A stretch of 14,423 bases of DNA from Scatosoma sp045658805 (GTDB lineage: Bacteria > Bacillota > Clostridia > Christensenellales > Borkfalkiaceae), in the NCBI GenBank assembly GCA_045658805.1, contig JAZOVQ010000066.1, forward strand, positions 1-14,423. Reading direction: 5' to 3'. The notes under the pieces were generated by a model. It saw nothing but the letters and a program-made list of their open reading frames with translations. It searched no databases and was not told the origin of the DNA. Positions 1 to 7,022 of this stretch are shown here, piece after piece (the stretch's first letter is position 1; the number at the start of each line of letters is the position of its first letter). The translations under genes and the position numbers were made by a program.

Positions 1-36
1 TCTTCTCCTATGTAACTATAAATATACTTGATTTGC

Positions 37-65
37 TTGAAAAAGGTAAACGAATATGCTATACT
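37..65 (+). promoter_or_regulatory. Sigma-A-type extended -10 promoter for the C_GCAxxG_C_C gene
   Basis: A -35 box TTGAAA (37-42) and a -10 box TATACT (60-65) are separated by exactly 17 bases. A TG dinucleotide one base before the -10 (57-58) makes it an extended -10. Transcription would start near 72, leaving a leader of about 54 bases before the ATG at 126. Identified by consensus match only. Confidence 0.7.
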
Positions 66-125
66 ATACATAGACGATTACAGTTTTTCCAAAATATAGC
101 ACTATTATAACAGGAGAGAAAAAAA

Positions 126-584
126 ATGTCAAGAGCAGAAAGGGCAAAAGCGTTATTTTTACAAGGATATGCATGTTCACAAGCGGTTGCGATTGCGTTT
201 GCGGACGTTATGGGTATTGACGAGCAGTCGATTGCAAAGCTGACCTTGCCGTTTGGCGGTGGATTGGGGCGTTTGCGTTTAACTTGCGGCGCAGTAAGCG
301 GTATGGCTACCGTTATCGGCGGCGTTTGTTCTTCCGCGGAAAATACCCCCGAAAATAAAAAGCAGATTTATGCTATCGTCCAAGAACTTTGCGCAAAGTT
401 TAAAGCGGAAAACGGAAGTTTAATTTGCGAGGATTTGCTCACAGGTGCAAATTTGCAAGTGACAATCGGCGGGGCTGCGGAGGCAAGAACGGAAGCCTAT
501 TATAACAAGCGTCCCTGCGCGGAAATTGTTTATTCGGCGGCGAAAATCACCGAAGAATATTTGACGGAAAAAGGAATTTTATAA
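126..584 (+). CDS. C_GCAxxG_C_C family putative redox-active protein
   Basis: This 152-residue protein matches the C_GCAxxG_C_C family (putative redox-active proteins), which are small cysteine-rich proteins with conserved cysteines thought to bind a metal or act in redox chemistry; the true substrate is unknown. The family signposts appear in order: GYACSQAV with Cys17, a glycine-rich FGGGLGR at 43-49, CGAVSG with Cys54, ICEDLL with Cys101, and RPCAEIV with Cys131. Extra cysteines lie at 68 and 89. There is no signal peptide or membrane segment, so a cytoplasmic location is expected. The ATG at 126 is preceded by AGGAG about 8 bases upstream and by its own promoter. A terminator follows at once, so it appears to be a single-gene unit. 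Family assignment is firm; the biochemical role is not. Confidence 0.88.
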   Translation: MSRAERAKALFLQGYACSQAVAIAFADVMGIDEQSIAKLTLPFGGGLGRLRLTCGAVSGMATVIGGVCSSAENTPENKKQIYAIVQELCAKFKAENGSLICEDLLTGANLQVTIGGAAEARTEAYYNKRPCAEIVYSAAKITEEYLTEKGIL

Positions 585-589
585 AAAAC

Positions 590-620
590 AAACGCTCAAC
601 CAAACGGATGAGCGTTTTTT
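590..620 (+). terminator. Rho-independent terminator of the C_GCAxxG_C_C gene
   Basis: A perfect 9-bp stem (AAACGCTCA at 590-598 with TGAGCGTTT at 609-617) encloses a 10-base loop and runs into a T tract ending at 620. It begins 5 bases after the stop codon. Confidence 0.88.
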
Positions 621-625
621 AACGA

Positions 626-655
626 TAAAAAAGCTCGGCATATATCGCCGAGCTT
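626..655 (-). terminator. Rho-independent terminator of ychF
   Basis: A perfect 9-bp stem, AAGCTCGGC (631-639) with GCCGAGCTT (647-655), encloses a 7-base loop. Read on the minus strand it is followed by a T run (complement of 626-632). It starts 6 bases beyond the ychF stop codon and sits back to back with the plus-strand terminator of the converging gene. Confidence 0.88.
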
Positions 656-660
656 ATAAA

Positions 661-1776
661 TTATTTATTGCTTTTGGAAACGTTGAAGTAATATTCAACT
701 ACGTCGCCGTCCTGCATAACGTATTCTTTACCTTCACTGCGAACTTTACCTTCCGCTTTTGCTGCGGCAATCGAGCCGAGGGTAACGAGGATTTCCCAAT
801 TAACAACGTCGGCGCGGATAAAGCCTTTTTCAAAGTCGGTGTGGATTTTACCAGCCGCTTGAGGTGCTTTCGTACCGTTGACAATCGTCCAAGCTCTCGT
901 TTCCTTTTCGCCTGCGGTCAAATAAGAAATCAAGCCGAGAAGGGCATAGGATTTTTTAATCAAACGATCCAAACCGCTTTCACCCAAGCCAAATTCTTCC
1001 ATAAATACGGCCTTGTCTTCGGGATTCATTTGCGAAAGTTCTTCTTCCGTTTTTGCGCAGATAACCAACACTTCGCTGCCTTCCGTAGCTGCCCATTCCT
1101 TTACCTTAACAACGTAGGGGAGATCATCTTCGTCTTTGCCCATATCGTCTTCTTTAATGTTTGCGGCATAAATAACGGGTTTAATCGTCAAGAGGAAGCA
1201 GTTTTTCATAAATTCTTCTTCCTCAGCAGCGATGTCAAAGGTACGAGCAGGCTTTTCGCTTTCAAGATGCTTATAAAGCTTTTCCAAGAAAGCATATTCT
1301 TCAACGGCTTTTTTATCCGAGCCGCCGCGCGCTTGCACTTTCACTTTGTTCATACGGTTTTGCACGGCTTCCATATCCGACATAATCAATTCCAAATTAA
1401 TGGTTTCAATGTCGTCAACGGGATCAATTTTATTGTCAACGTGCGTAATGTTTGCGTCCTCAAAACAACGAACAACGTGTACGATAGCGTCAACTTCGCG
1501 GATATGGGAAAGGAATTTATTGCCCAAACCTTCGCCCTTGGACGCACCTTTTACAAGCCCTGCGATATCAACGAATTCGATAACGGCAGGGGTAATTTTT
1601 TTGCTGGTATACAAAGCCGCAAGCTTGTCCAAACGTTCGTCGGGAACCGCTACGACGCCCACGTTGGGTTCAATGGTACAGAAAGGGTAGTTTGCACATT
1701 CTGCGCCTGCGTGCGTAATTGCGTTAAACAAAGTGGATTTTCCTACGTTGGGAAGTCCTACAACACCTAATTTCAT
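661..1776 (-). CDS. ychF: Redox-regulated ATPase YchF (Obg-like, OLA1 family)
   Basis: A 371-residue YchF protein, close to the usual family length of about 365. YchF is a universally conserved Obg-related P-loop NTPase that hydrolyses ATP rather than GTP and associates with ribosomes, with links to oxidative-stress response. The sequence shows the G1 P-loop GLPNVGKS (residues 7-14), the diagnostic NYPFCTIEPNVG segment (29-40), the G3 motif DIAG (70-73), a helical insertion around 125-195, the NIKED segment in the noncanonical G4 region (206-210), and a C-terminal TGS-like domain (about 285-368) containing the typical GTKAPQAAGKIH and FEKGFIRA signatures. AGGA lies 10 bases before the ATG. 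A consensus promoter lies upstream and a terminator directly downstream, so it is monocistronic and diverges from argS. Nothing is truncated. Confidence 0.97.
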   Translation of the reverse strand: MKLGVVGLPNVGKSTLFNAITHAGAECANYPFCTIEPNVGVVAVPDERLDKLAALYTSKKITPAVIEFVDIAGLVKGASKGEGLGNKFLSHIREVDAIVHVVRCFEDANITHVDNKIDPVDDIETINLELIMSDMEAVQNRMNKVKVQARGGSDKKAVEEYAFLEKLYKHLESEKPARTFDIAAEEEEFMKNCFLLTIKPVIYAANIKEDDMGKDEDDLPYVVKVKEWAATEGSEVLVICAKTEEELSQMNPEDKAVFMEEFGLGESGLDRLIKKSYALLGLISYLTAGEKETRAWTIVNGTKAPQAAGKIHTDFEKGFIRADVVNWEILVTLGSIAAAKAEGKVRSEGKEYVMQDGDVVEYYFNVSKSNK

Positions 1777-1821
1777 AAAATTTTATTCCTTTTTATGCGT
1801 TTTCTTAATTTTTTCCTATAT

Positions 1822-1850
1822 ATTATAATACAAAATTTAAAAATTGGCAA
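1822..1850 (-). promoter_or_regulatory. Sigma-A-type promoter of ychF
   Basis: On the minus strand, TTGCCA (complement of 1845-1850) and a perfect TATAAT (complement of 1822-1827) are separated by exactly 17 bases. Transcription would begin near 1815, giving a leader of about 40 bases before the ychF ATG. Confidence 0.75.
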
Positions 1851-1857
1851 ATTAAAG

Positions 1858-1899
1858 TTGCCCAATTTGAAAAAATACTTGCCCAAATTAAAAAAATAT
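1858..1899 (+). repeat. 21-bp imperfect tandem repeat in the ychF/argS divergent promoter region
   Basis: Two adjacent 21-base units (1858-1878 and 1879-1899) agree at 18 of 21 positions. Each begins TTGCCCAA and ends in an A-rich run. The second unit supplies the -35 box of argS. A related TTGCCAATTT lies inverted at 1841-1850 as the -35 region of ychF. The 21-base period is two helical turns. It could be an operator or just a local duplication. Confidence 0.7.
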
Positions 1900-1907
1900 G
1901 CTATATT
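1879..1907 (+). promoter_or_regulatory. Extended -10 promoter of argS
   Basis: TTGCCC (1879-1884), a 17-base spacer, and TATATT (1902-1907) preceded by TGC (1899-1901). Transcription would start near 1914, downstream of the in-frame ATG at 1911. This argues that argS translation starts at 1950. Confidence 0.72.
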
Positions 1908-1949
1908 ATTATGGTAAATAAATCAAAAAGACACAAAAGGGCGATAAAA

Positions 1950-3635
1950 ATGGATTATAAAAAGTATATTGCAGATAAATTGAACGTAGACGGCGTTAGC
2001 AAAGACGAATTGTACGAGCTGATTGCACTTCCTCCCAACACCGAAATGGGGGATTACGCATTGCCTTGCTTCAAGTTTGCGAAAATTATGAGAAAAAGTC
2101 CCGTTGCCATTGCGGAAGAACTGAAACAGTCTTTGTCCGCGGACGAAGTTATCAGCGAAATTTCGGCGGTAAATGGTTATTTGAATTTTAAAATCAACAA
2201 AGCAGGCTTTGTAAAAGGCACTTTGGATAAAATCTTTGCGGAAGGCGATGCGTTCGGCGCTTCTAAAGAAGGGGACGGTAAAACGATTTGTATCGACTAT
2301 TCGTCTATCAATATTGCAAAGCCTTTCCATATCGGACACTTGTCCACAACGGTGCTTGGCGGCGCGTTGTACCGTATTTACAATTATTTGGGCTACAAAG
2401 CGGTTGGTATTAACCATTTGGGGGATTACGGCACGCAATTCGGTAAGCTTATTTCCGCATACAAGCGTTGGGGGAATAAGGACGAAATTGAAGCAGGCGG
2501 TATCCGCGCGTTGAACGAGTTGTACGTTCGTTTCCACCGCGAAGCGGAAGAACATCCCGAATACGAAGACGAAGCGCGCGCTTATTTCAAGAAAATTGAA
2601 CAGGGCGACGAAGAATGCCTTGCATTGTTCCATTGGTTTAAAGATTTGACGTTGAAAGACGTACAAAAAATTTACGAAATGTTGGATATTCATTTTGATT
2701 CCTACGCAGGGGAAAGCTTCTATTCGGATAAAATGCAACCCATTGTAGACGAACTCCGTGAAAAGGGATTATTGATTGAAAGCCGCGGCGCGCAAGTGGT
2801 TGATTTGGAAGAATACGGCATGTCTCCTTGCATTATTTTGAAATCGGACGGTACGTCGTTGTACGCTACCCGTGACATGGCGGCAGCGTCCTATCGTAAA
2901 AAGGAGTACGATTTCTATAAATGCTTGTACGTTGTTGCATATCAACAAAACTTGCACTTTAAACAGTTCTTCAAAGTATTGGAACTGATGGGCAAGGATT
3001 GGTCGAAGGACCTTGTACACGTTGCGTACGGTATGGTTTCTTTGGAAGAAGGGACGATGTCCACGAGAAAGGGCAACGTTGTGTTCTTGGAAGACGTTAT
3101 CAATAAGTGTATCGAAAAGGCATATACCATTATCAATGATAAAAATCCCAACCTTGAAAACAAGGAAGAAGTGGCAAAGAAAGTTGGTGTCGGTGCGGTA
3201 ATTTTCGGTGCGTTGTACAACAACAAAATTAAAGATATCGTGTTCTCTTACGACAAAGTGCTCAACTTTGACGGTGAAACCAGCGTATACGTGCAATACA
3301 CCTGCGCGCGTGCGCAATCGGTTTTGCAAAAGGGCGGCGCGCCTACGTCGTACGAGCTTCCCGATTTAACTGCGGAAGAAATCGAGCTTGTAAAAGCGCT
3401 TGCAACCTTCCCTGAAACCGTGAAAAACGCAGCGGAAAAATACGAACCGTCCTGCATTGCAAGATTTGCCGTTGACGTTGCGCAAAAGTTCAATAAATTC
3501 TATTTTGAATGCAAAATTTTGTCCGCCGAGGACGAAAAGACCAAACAATTCCGTTTGGCATTGACCAATGCAACCTTGCAAGCATTGAAAAACGCATTTA
3601 CCTTGCTCGGTATTGGTATTCCTGATAAAATGTAA
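1950..3635 (+). CDS. argS: Arginine-tRNA ligase (class I arginyl-tRNA synthetase)
   Basis: ArgS charges tRNA-Arg with arginine using ATP. From the ATG at 1950 the protein has 561 residues, a normal length. It shows an N-terminal additional domain (about 1-105), the class I HIGH motif in KPFHIGH (HIGH at 127-130), GDYGTQFG at 158-165, a KMSK-equivalent loop MSTRKGNV (370-377), and a C-terminal DALR-type anticodon-binding domain with the CARAQSVL and FNKFYFEC signatures. An in-frame ATG at 1911 would add 13 basic residues, but it lies at or before the predicted transcription start. The 1950 start has AAAAGGG about 8 bases upstream and gives a typical N-terminus (MDYKKYIADKL). The gene has its own promoter and terminator. 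In Bacillus a DUF1934 gene lies beside argS; here the DUF1934 gene is about 9.5 kb away. Confidence 0.96.
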   Translation: MDYKKYIADKLNVDGVSKDELYELIALPPNTEMGDYALPCFKFAKIMRKSPVAIAEELKQSLSADEVISEISAVNGYLNFKINKAGFVKGTLDKIFAEGDAFGASKEGDGKTICIDYSSINIAKPFHIGHLSTTVLGGALYRIYNYLGYKAVGINHLGDYGTQFGKLISAYKRWGNKDEIEAGGIRALNELYVRFHREAEEHPEYEDEARAYFKKIEQGDEECLALFHWFKDLTLKDVQKIYEMLDIHFDSYAGESFYSDKMQPIVDELREKGLLIESRGAQVVDLEEYGMSPCIILKSDGTSLYATRDMAAASYRKKEYDFYKCLYVVAYQQNLHFKQFFKVLELMGKDWSKDLVHVAYGMVSLEEGTMSTRKGNVVFLEDVINKCIEKAYTIINDKNPNLENKEEVAKKVGVGAVIFGALYNNKIKDIVFSYDKVLNFDGETSVYVQYTCARAQSVLQKGGAPTSYELPDLTAEEIELVKALATFPETVKNAAEKYEPSCIARFAVDVAQKFNKFYFECKILSAEDEKTKQFRLALTNATLQALKNAFTLLGIGIPDKM

Positions 3636-3641
3636 AGCTAA

Positions 3642-3666
3642 AAACGCTCCAATCGGGGCGTTTTTT
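3642..3666 (+). terminator. Rho-independent terminator of argS
   Basis: AAACGCTCC (3642-3650) pairs with GGGGCGTTT (3655-3663), with one G-T wobble and an AATC tetraloop, followed by further T residues. It starts 6 bases after the argS stop codon. Confidence 0.88.
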
Positions 3667-3683
3667 CTTTGTCGCAAGAGGTC

Positions 3684-3708
3684 GAAAAATTTTCTTGGAA
3701 AAATTTTC
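3684..3708. repeat. Paired GAAAAATTTTC palindromes upstream of helD
   Basis: The 11-base sequence GAAAAATTTTC occurs twice, at 3684-3694 and 3698-3708, separated by 3 bases. Each copy is an odd-length palindrome around a central A. Together they can also form an imperfect hairpin. They lie just upstream of the likely helD -35 region, the position of a repressor or activator site. Confidence 0.6.
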
Positions 3709-3718
3709 GTTCAAACTA

Positions 3719-3747
3719 TTCCATTTTTCAAAAAAATATGTTATTAT
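3719..3747 (+). promoter_or_regulatory. Probable promoter of the helD operon
   Basis: TATTAT (3742-3747) with TGT immediately before it (3739-3741) is an extended -10. The -35 at 17-base spacing is a weak TTCCAT (3719-3724). Transcription would start near 3754. Confidence 0.5.
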
Positions 3748-3785
3748 AAAAAATAAGTATGGAAAATAGGTGGCAAATAGCGGAA

Positions 3786-6194
3786 ATGTCAGAAAAAATG
3801 TCCTATGAACAGATGATATCTTTGATCGATCCAAAGAAGAGCGGCAATCACGATTGGTTTTTATCTTTATTGGACGACGAGGAACAGCGTCGTTATGAGG
3901 CGGCGCACATGGAAGCGGTAATGCGCATGTTGCGTATTATCCGTATTCGTCCGCACAAAAACGCCATAAAGGAAGCCCAAGCGGAGATTGCGCGCTTGGA
4001 AAAGGAAGAAAGCGACGCGCCTGATACCTATCGAAAAATTAAAAATTTGCTTGCGGAAATCGAGCTTGAAAAAGAAAAAATGAATGCATATCGTCCTTTT
4101 TTCGATGAGCCGTATTTCGCCCGTATGGATCTTATCGACAACGTGGAAGGTTACAACAGCTATTATATCGGTAAAAAAGGGGACGTCAAATTGGAAATTC
4201 TCGATTGGCGTACTCCCGTTGCTCGCCGTTATTACCAAAAAAGCTGTTCCACGTTTACTTTTAACGAATACGTTTATAAAACGATATTACGCCGCGCCGT
4301 CCGCACCAAAGACGGTGAGGTTTTAGATTATAAAAACGAATATTTGTCCTTAAAGGATTATTTATCGGCGGAAGAAATTGCCGATCGTGACGAGGACAAC
4401 GTGCTTGATCCTTTCTTGCGTGAAATTATAAAAAACCGCAAGGAAGAGCCTGCAATAAGGGATATTATCGAAACCATTCAAGAACAGCAATACGAAATTA
4501 TCACTCGTCCCGAGCAAGGCAGTTTCGTTTTGCAAGGCTGCGCAGGTAGCGGAAAAACGATGGTTATGTTGCATCGTTTGAGCTATTTAATGTATAATAA
4601 TGAAGATATTAAACCTCGCGACGTTTTAATTATTACGCCCAGCAATTCCTTTAACTCGTTTATTGACGAGCTTGCGGAAATTTTGGAATTGGAACGCGTA
4701 AAAACGGTTACTGCATACGAATATTTCTTGCAAGTTTTACGCAATGAAAAAATAGATTTGGCGGATAAAATTGACTTAACGCAAAAAGAGGACGAGCGGT
4801 ATCTTGCCTACGTATATTCCCCGAAATTTGTTGCAGATGTACAAAAGAAATTGGATAAGGTATACGATAGCTTGTACGGCTTGTTTACAGGCGAAGAATG
4901 TAAGGATTTTATTGCGGATATTATTGAGGAATGTAAACTTCAATTGCTCGCCTACGAAGGGATAAAAAATGCTTCTATGCGTGTGCGTCGTTGCGTACTT
5001 GGGGAGATAAAAGAACGCAAAGAAGGCGGTTTATATTATACGAAACCGTTTAGAGAATTGATGAATTGCATTCTCGACGTAGAAGATTTCTTTAACGGAA
5101 CACTAAAGAGCGAACGCTCGAAATCTTCCGAATATTTTTATCGTCAAATGCTTTCTTTCTATAAAAGCGCTTATTTTATCGTGCGCAATATCGAGCGCAT
5201 TGTGGCGGACGCGTCGGAGAGTTTAGAGGAACTTTACGTTGCTATTGAAAAGGAAATAATCGACCTTGCGCGCTTTAAACAACGGATAGGCAATACGGAA
5301 ATTTATTTATACGCCGACCGAATCGCGCGCCGTAAGGAAATTTTAGAAGAAATCAAGCAAATCAAAGACAAAGTGCTTTTGATTGGCGACAGCAACACGG
5401 CGTTTTGTGAATTCCATTCCTATTTAAAAGGGGAAAAGAATTTCATTGAAGTGGGTGCTGGGCAAGATTTTGTGGACATTATTCGGTATTTTTATCGTGA
5501 AACGGTCAAAAAATATAAGATAGAATACGGCATGACGTCCAATAGAATGTATCAATCGGACGCGTACGCGCTGTGCGTAATTTGCGCAGGAATCAGCGAT
5601 AAGCTTTCGCCTGTATATTCTTACGTCTTTGTAGACGAAGGGCAAGACCTTTCTTCTTGCGAATATGATTTGCTTCGCAAAATCAACAAAAAAGCGGCGT
5701 TTAACGTGTTTGGCGATATTGCGCAAAACGTAACGCCTTGGCGCGGAATTGAGGCTTGGGAACAAGCATTTCCCGATTTTACGGTTTATGAATTAAATCA
5801 AAATTATCGAAATACTAACCAAATTGTCGATTTTGTTTCGGGTTCTTTGCAAATCAATATGCAATCTATTGGTTACGACGGACCGCCCGTTAGCAAAATT
5901 ACCAGCCGAGGCATTAGCGGCTTTTTCAAGGAGAAAAAGGGCTTAAAGGCAATTATTTGCTCGGAAAGTAAAAAGCAAGAATATTTACGAAAGTCGTACA
6001 ACGATATTTCCGTAAAAGGTACGCTTTCCCGTTCAAAAATTAACATTATGACCGTTTATGAAAGCAAGGGGTTAGAGTTTTCTTCCGTTGCGGTTATTCC
6101 CGACGGTATGAAAACAAGCGAAAAATATATCGCCTATACGCGTGCCTTGAAAGATTTGGCAATCGTTGAGGATAGGGGGAAGAAAAATGAATAA
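3786..6194 (+). CDS. helD: HelD-type superfamily 1 helicase (RNA polymerase recycling factor)
   Basis: An 802-residue UvrD/Rep-like superfamily 1 ATPase of the HelD type. In Gram-positive bacteria HelD binds RNA polymerase, inserts an N-terminal coiled coil into the secondary channel and uses ATP to release stalled polymerase from nucleic acid. The sequence shows a charged coiled-coil N-terminus (about 35-105), the Q-motif segment QEQQYEII (232-239), Walker A GCAGSGKT (251-258), a long helical insertion (about 300-600), Walker B FVDEGQD (615-621), FGDIAQ (642-647), NQNYR (671-675), YESKGLEF (758-765) and YTRALKD (784-790), with a short tail as in HelD rather than UvrD. I prefer ATG 3786, which has AGGTGG 12 bases upstream. 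ATG 3759 would add 9 residues but lies only about 5 bases from the predicted transcription start. The 3' end overlaps the next gene by 8 bases. Confidence 0.9.
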   Translation: MSEKMSYEQMISLIDPKKSGNHDWFLSLLDDEEQRRYEAAHMEAVMRMLRIIRIRPHKNAIKEAQAEIARLEKEESDAPDTYRKIKNLLAEIELEKEKMNAYRPFFDEPYFARMDLIDNVEGYNSYYIGKKGDVKLEILDWRTPVARRYYQKSCSTFTFNEYVYKTILRRAVRTKDGEVLDYKNEYLSLKDYLSAEEIADRDEDNVLDPFLREIIKNRKEEPAIRDIIETIQEQQYEIITRPEQGSFVLQGCAGSGKTMVMLHRLSYLMYNNEDIKPRDVLIITPSNSFNSFIDELAEILELERVKTVTAYEYFLQVLRNEKIDLADKIDLTQKEDERYLAYVYSPKFVADVQKKLDKVYDSLYGLFTGEECKDFIADIIEECKLQLLAYEGIKNASMRVRRCVLGEIKERKEGGLYYTKPFRELMNCILDVEDFFNGTLKSERSKSSEYFYRQMLSFYKSAYFIVRNIERIVADASESLEELYVAIEKEIIDLARFKQRIGNTEIYLYADRIARRKEILEEIKQIKDKVLLIGDSNTAFCEFHSYLKGEKNFIEVGAGQDFVDIIRYFYRETVKKYKIEYGMTSNRMYQSDAYALCVICAGISDKLSPVYSYVFVDEGQDLSSCEYDLLRKINKKAAFNVFGDIAQNVTPWRGIEAWEQAFPDFTVYELNQNYRNTNQIVDFVSGSLQINMQSIGYDGPPVSKITSRGISGFFKEKKGLKAIICSESKKQEYLRKSYNDISVKGTLSRSKINIMTVYESKGLEFSSVAVIPDGMKTSEKYIAYTRALKDLAIVEDRGKKNE

Positions 6195-6870
6195 AATATT
6201 TTTGGTGGATGCCGACGATACCATTCTCAATTTCCACGGCGTAGCGCAAAACGCTTTGGTGTATGCATTTGAAAGTTTTGGCTTGGAGTGGAAAGAGGAA
6301 TATCTCGCGCAATATATAAAGGTGAACGACAGCTTGTGGGCGGCGTTGGAACGTCGTGAGTTGACAAGAAGTGAGTTGATGAGCAAACGTTTTCATTGGT
6401 TTTTGCCTACAATTGGGATAGAAAACGTTGATTTTGCTTTGTTTAATCAAACTTATTTAACTTATTTATCCACAAACCCTCGCTATTATGAGGGGGCAGA
6501 AGCCTTTTTGGCGGAGCTTCGGAAAATGGGGAGAGTGTTTATCGTTACCAACGGCACGCAAAACATTCAAAAATCTCGTTTTGATATCGTAGACCTTTGG
6601 TCGAAAGCGGAAAAAGTGTTTATTTCCGAAGAGGTTGGCTTTGACAAACCTGCGCGCGGTTATACCGATTACGTAATAGCGAACATTCCCAATTTTGATA
6701 AGAAAAACTGTTATTGGATAGGGGATAGCTTAAGCGCGGACATTAAAGCTGCGAACGACGCAGGGATCACTTCAATTTGGTTTAACCCCAAAGGCAAACC
6801 TGGCTCGGAGAAAGCAACGCCCGATTTTATAGCGAGTAATTATGAAGAAATTTTGCAATTTTGCAAATAA
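6187..6870 (+). CDS. HAD-superfamily phosphatase, YjjG-like (putative nucleotidase)
   Basis: A 227-residue haloacid dehalogenase-fold hydrolase. All four HAD motifs are present: DADDT with nucleophile Asp8 and acid/base Asp10, motif II Thr121 in IVTNGTQ, motif III Lys154 in GFDKP, and motif IV GDSLSAD (179-185). A helical cap lies between motifs I and II (about 18-95), as in subclass I. The opening VDADDTILNF resembles the YjjG/YfnB group of pyrimidine 5'-nucleotidases that clean up noncanonical nucleotides, but the substrate cannot be read from sequence. The start at 6187 is chosen because AGGGGGA lies about 6 bases upstream and the homology begins there; an in-frame ATG at 6166 has no such site. 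The start overlaps the helD stop by 8 bases, so translational coupling is likely. Confidence 0.88.
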   Translation: MNKIFLVDADDTILNFHGVAQNALVYAFESFGLEWKEEYLAQYIKVNDSLWAALERRELTRSELMSKRFHWFLPTIGIENVDFALFNQTYLTYLSTNPRYYEGAEAFLAELRKMGRVFIVTNGTQNIQKSRFDIVDLWSKAEKVFISEEVGFDKPARGYTDYVIANIPNFDKKNCYWIGDSLSADIKAANDAGITSIWFNPKGKPGSEKATPDFIASNYEEILQFCK

Positions 6871-6905
6871 TAGTTAAAAAATAAAAAAAATTTTCCTTTA
6901 AACAT

Positions 6906-6934
6906 TTGAAAAATAGAGAAGAAAGTGTTATAAT
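6906..6934 (+). promoter_or_regulatory. Strong extended -10 promoter of the parE-parC operon
   Basis: TTGAAA (6906-6911), a 17-base spacer and a perfect TATAAT (6929-6934), with TG at 6926-6927 giving TGTTATAAT. This is the closest consensus match in the window. Transcription would start near 6941, leaving a leader of about 80 bases. Confidence 0.82.
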
Positions 6935-6957
6935 GAGGTAAAATGGTATATTATGGC

Positions 6958-7000
6958 ATAATTTTCGGCATTTTTAAACAAGGCAAAAGCCGAAAGTTAT
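6958..7000 (+). promoter_or_regulatory. Hairpin in the parE 5' leader
   Basis: Bases 6958-6969 (ATAATTTTCGGC) pair with 6989-7000 (GCCGAAAGTTAT) in a 12-bp stem with one G-U wobble. A further TTTT/AAAA helix can form inside the 19-base loop. It lies wholly within the predicted leader, 13 bases before the GAGGA ribosome-binding site (7014-7018). The four T residues after it are too few for a strong terminator. An mRNA-stabilising or attenuating role is possible. Confidence 0.5.
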
Positions 7001-7022
7001 TTTCATAAGATTTGAGGATATA

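Noticed and set aside
841..1770. Long open frame on the plus strand (309 codons)
   Set aside because: It lies antisense to ychF, whose protein matches its family from end to end. The plus-strand product is rich in Phe, Asn, His and Arg with no recognisable domain, which is typical of a shadow frame.
1911..1949. Upstream in-frame ATG extending argS by 13 residues
   Set aside because: It overlaps the predicted transcription start, lacks a Shine-Dalgarno site and adds a basic extension absent from typical ArgS.
1923..2738. Minus-strand open frame of 271 codons within argS
   Set aside because: It is an antisense shadow of argS with biased Phe/Asn/Arg composition and no domain.
6871..6905. Terminator between the HAD phosphatase gene and parE
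   Set aside because: The stretch is A/T-rich with short TTTGCAA repeats but no stable stem, so read-through towards parE cannot be excluded.
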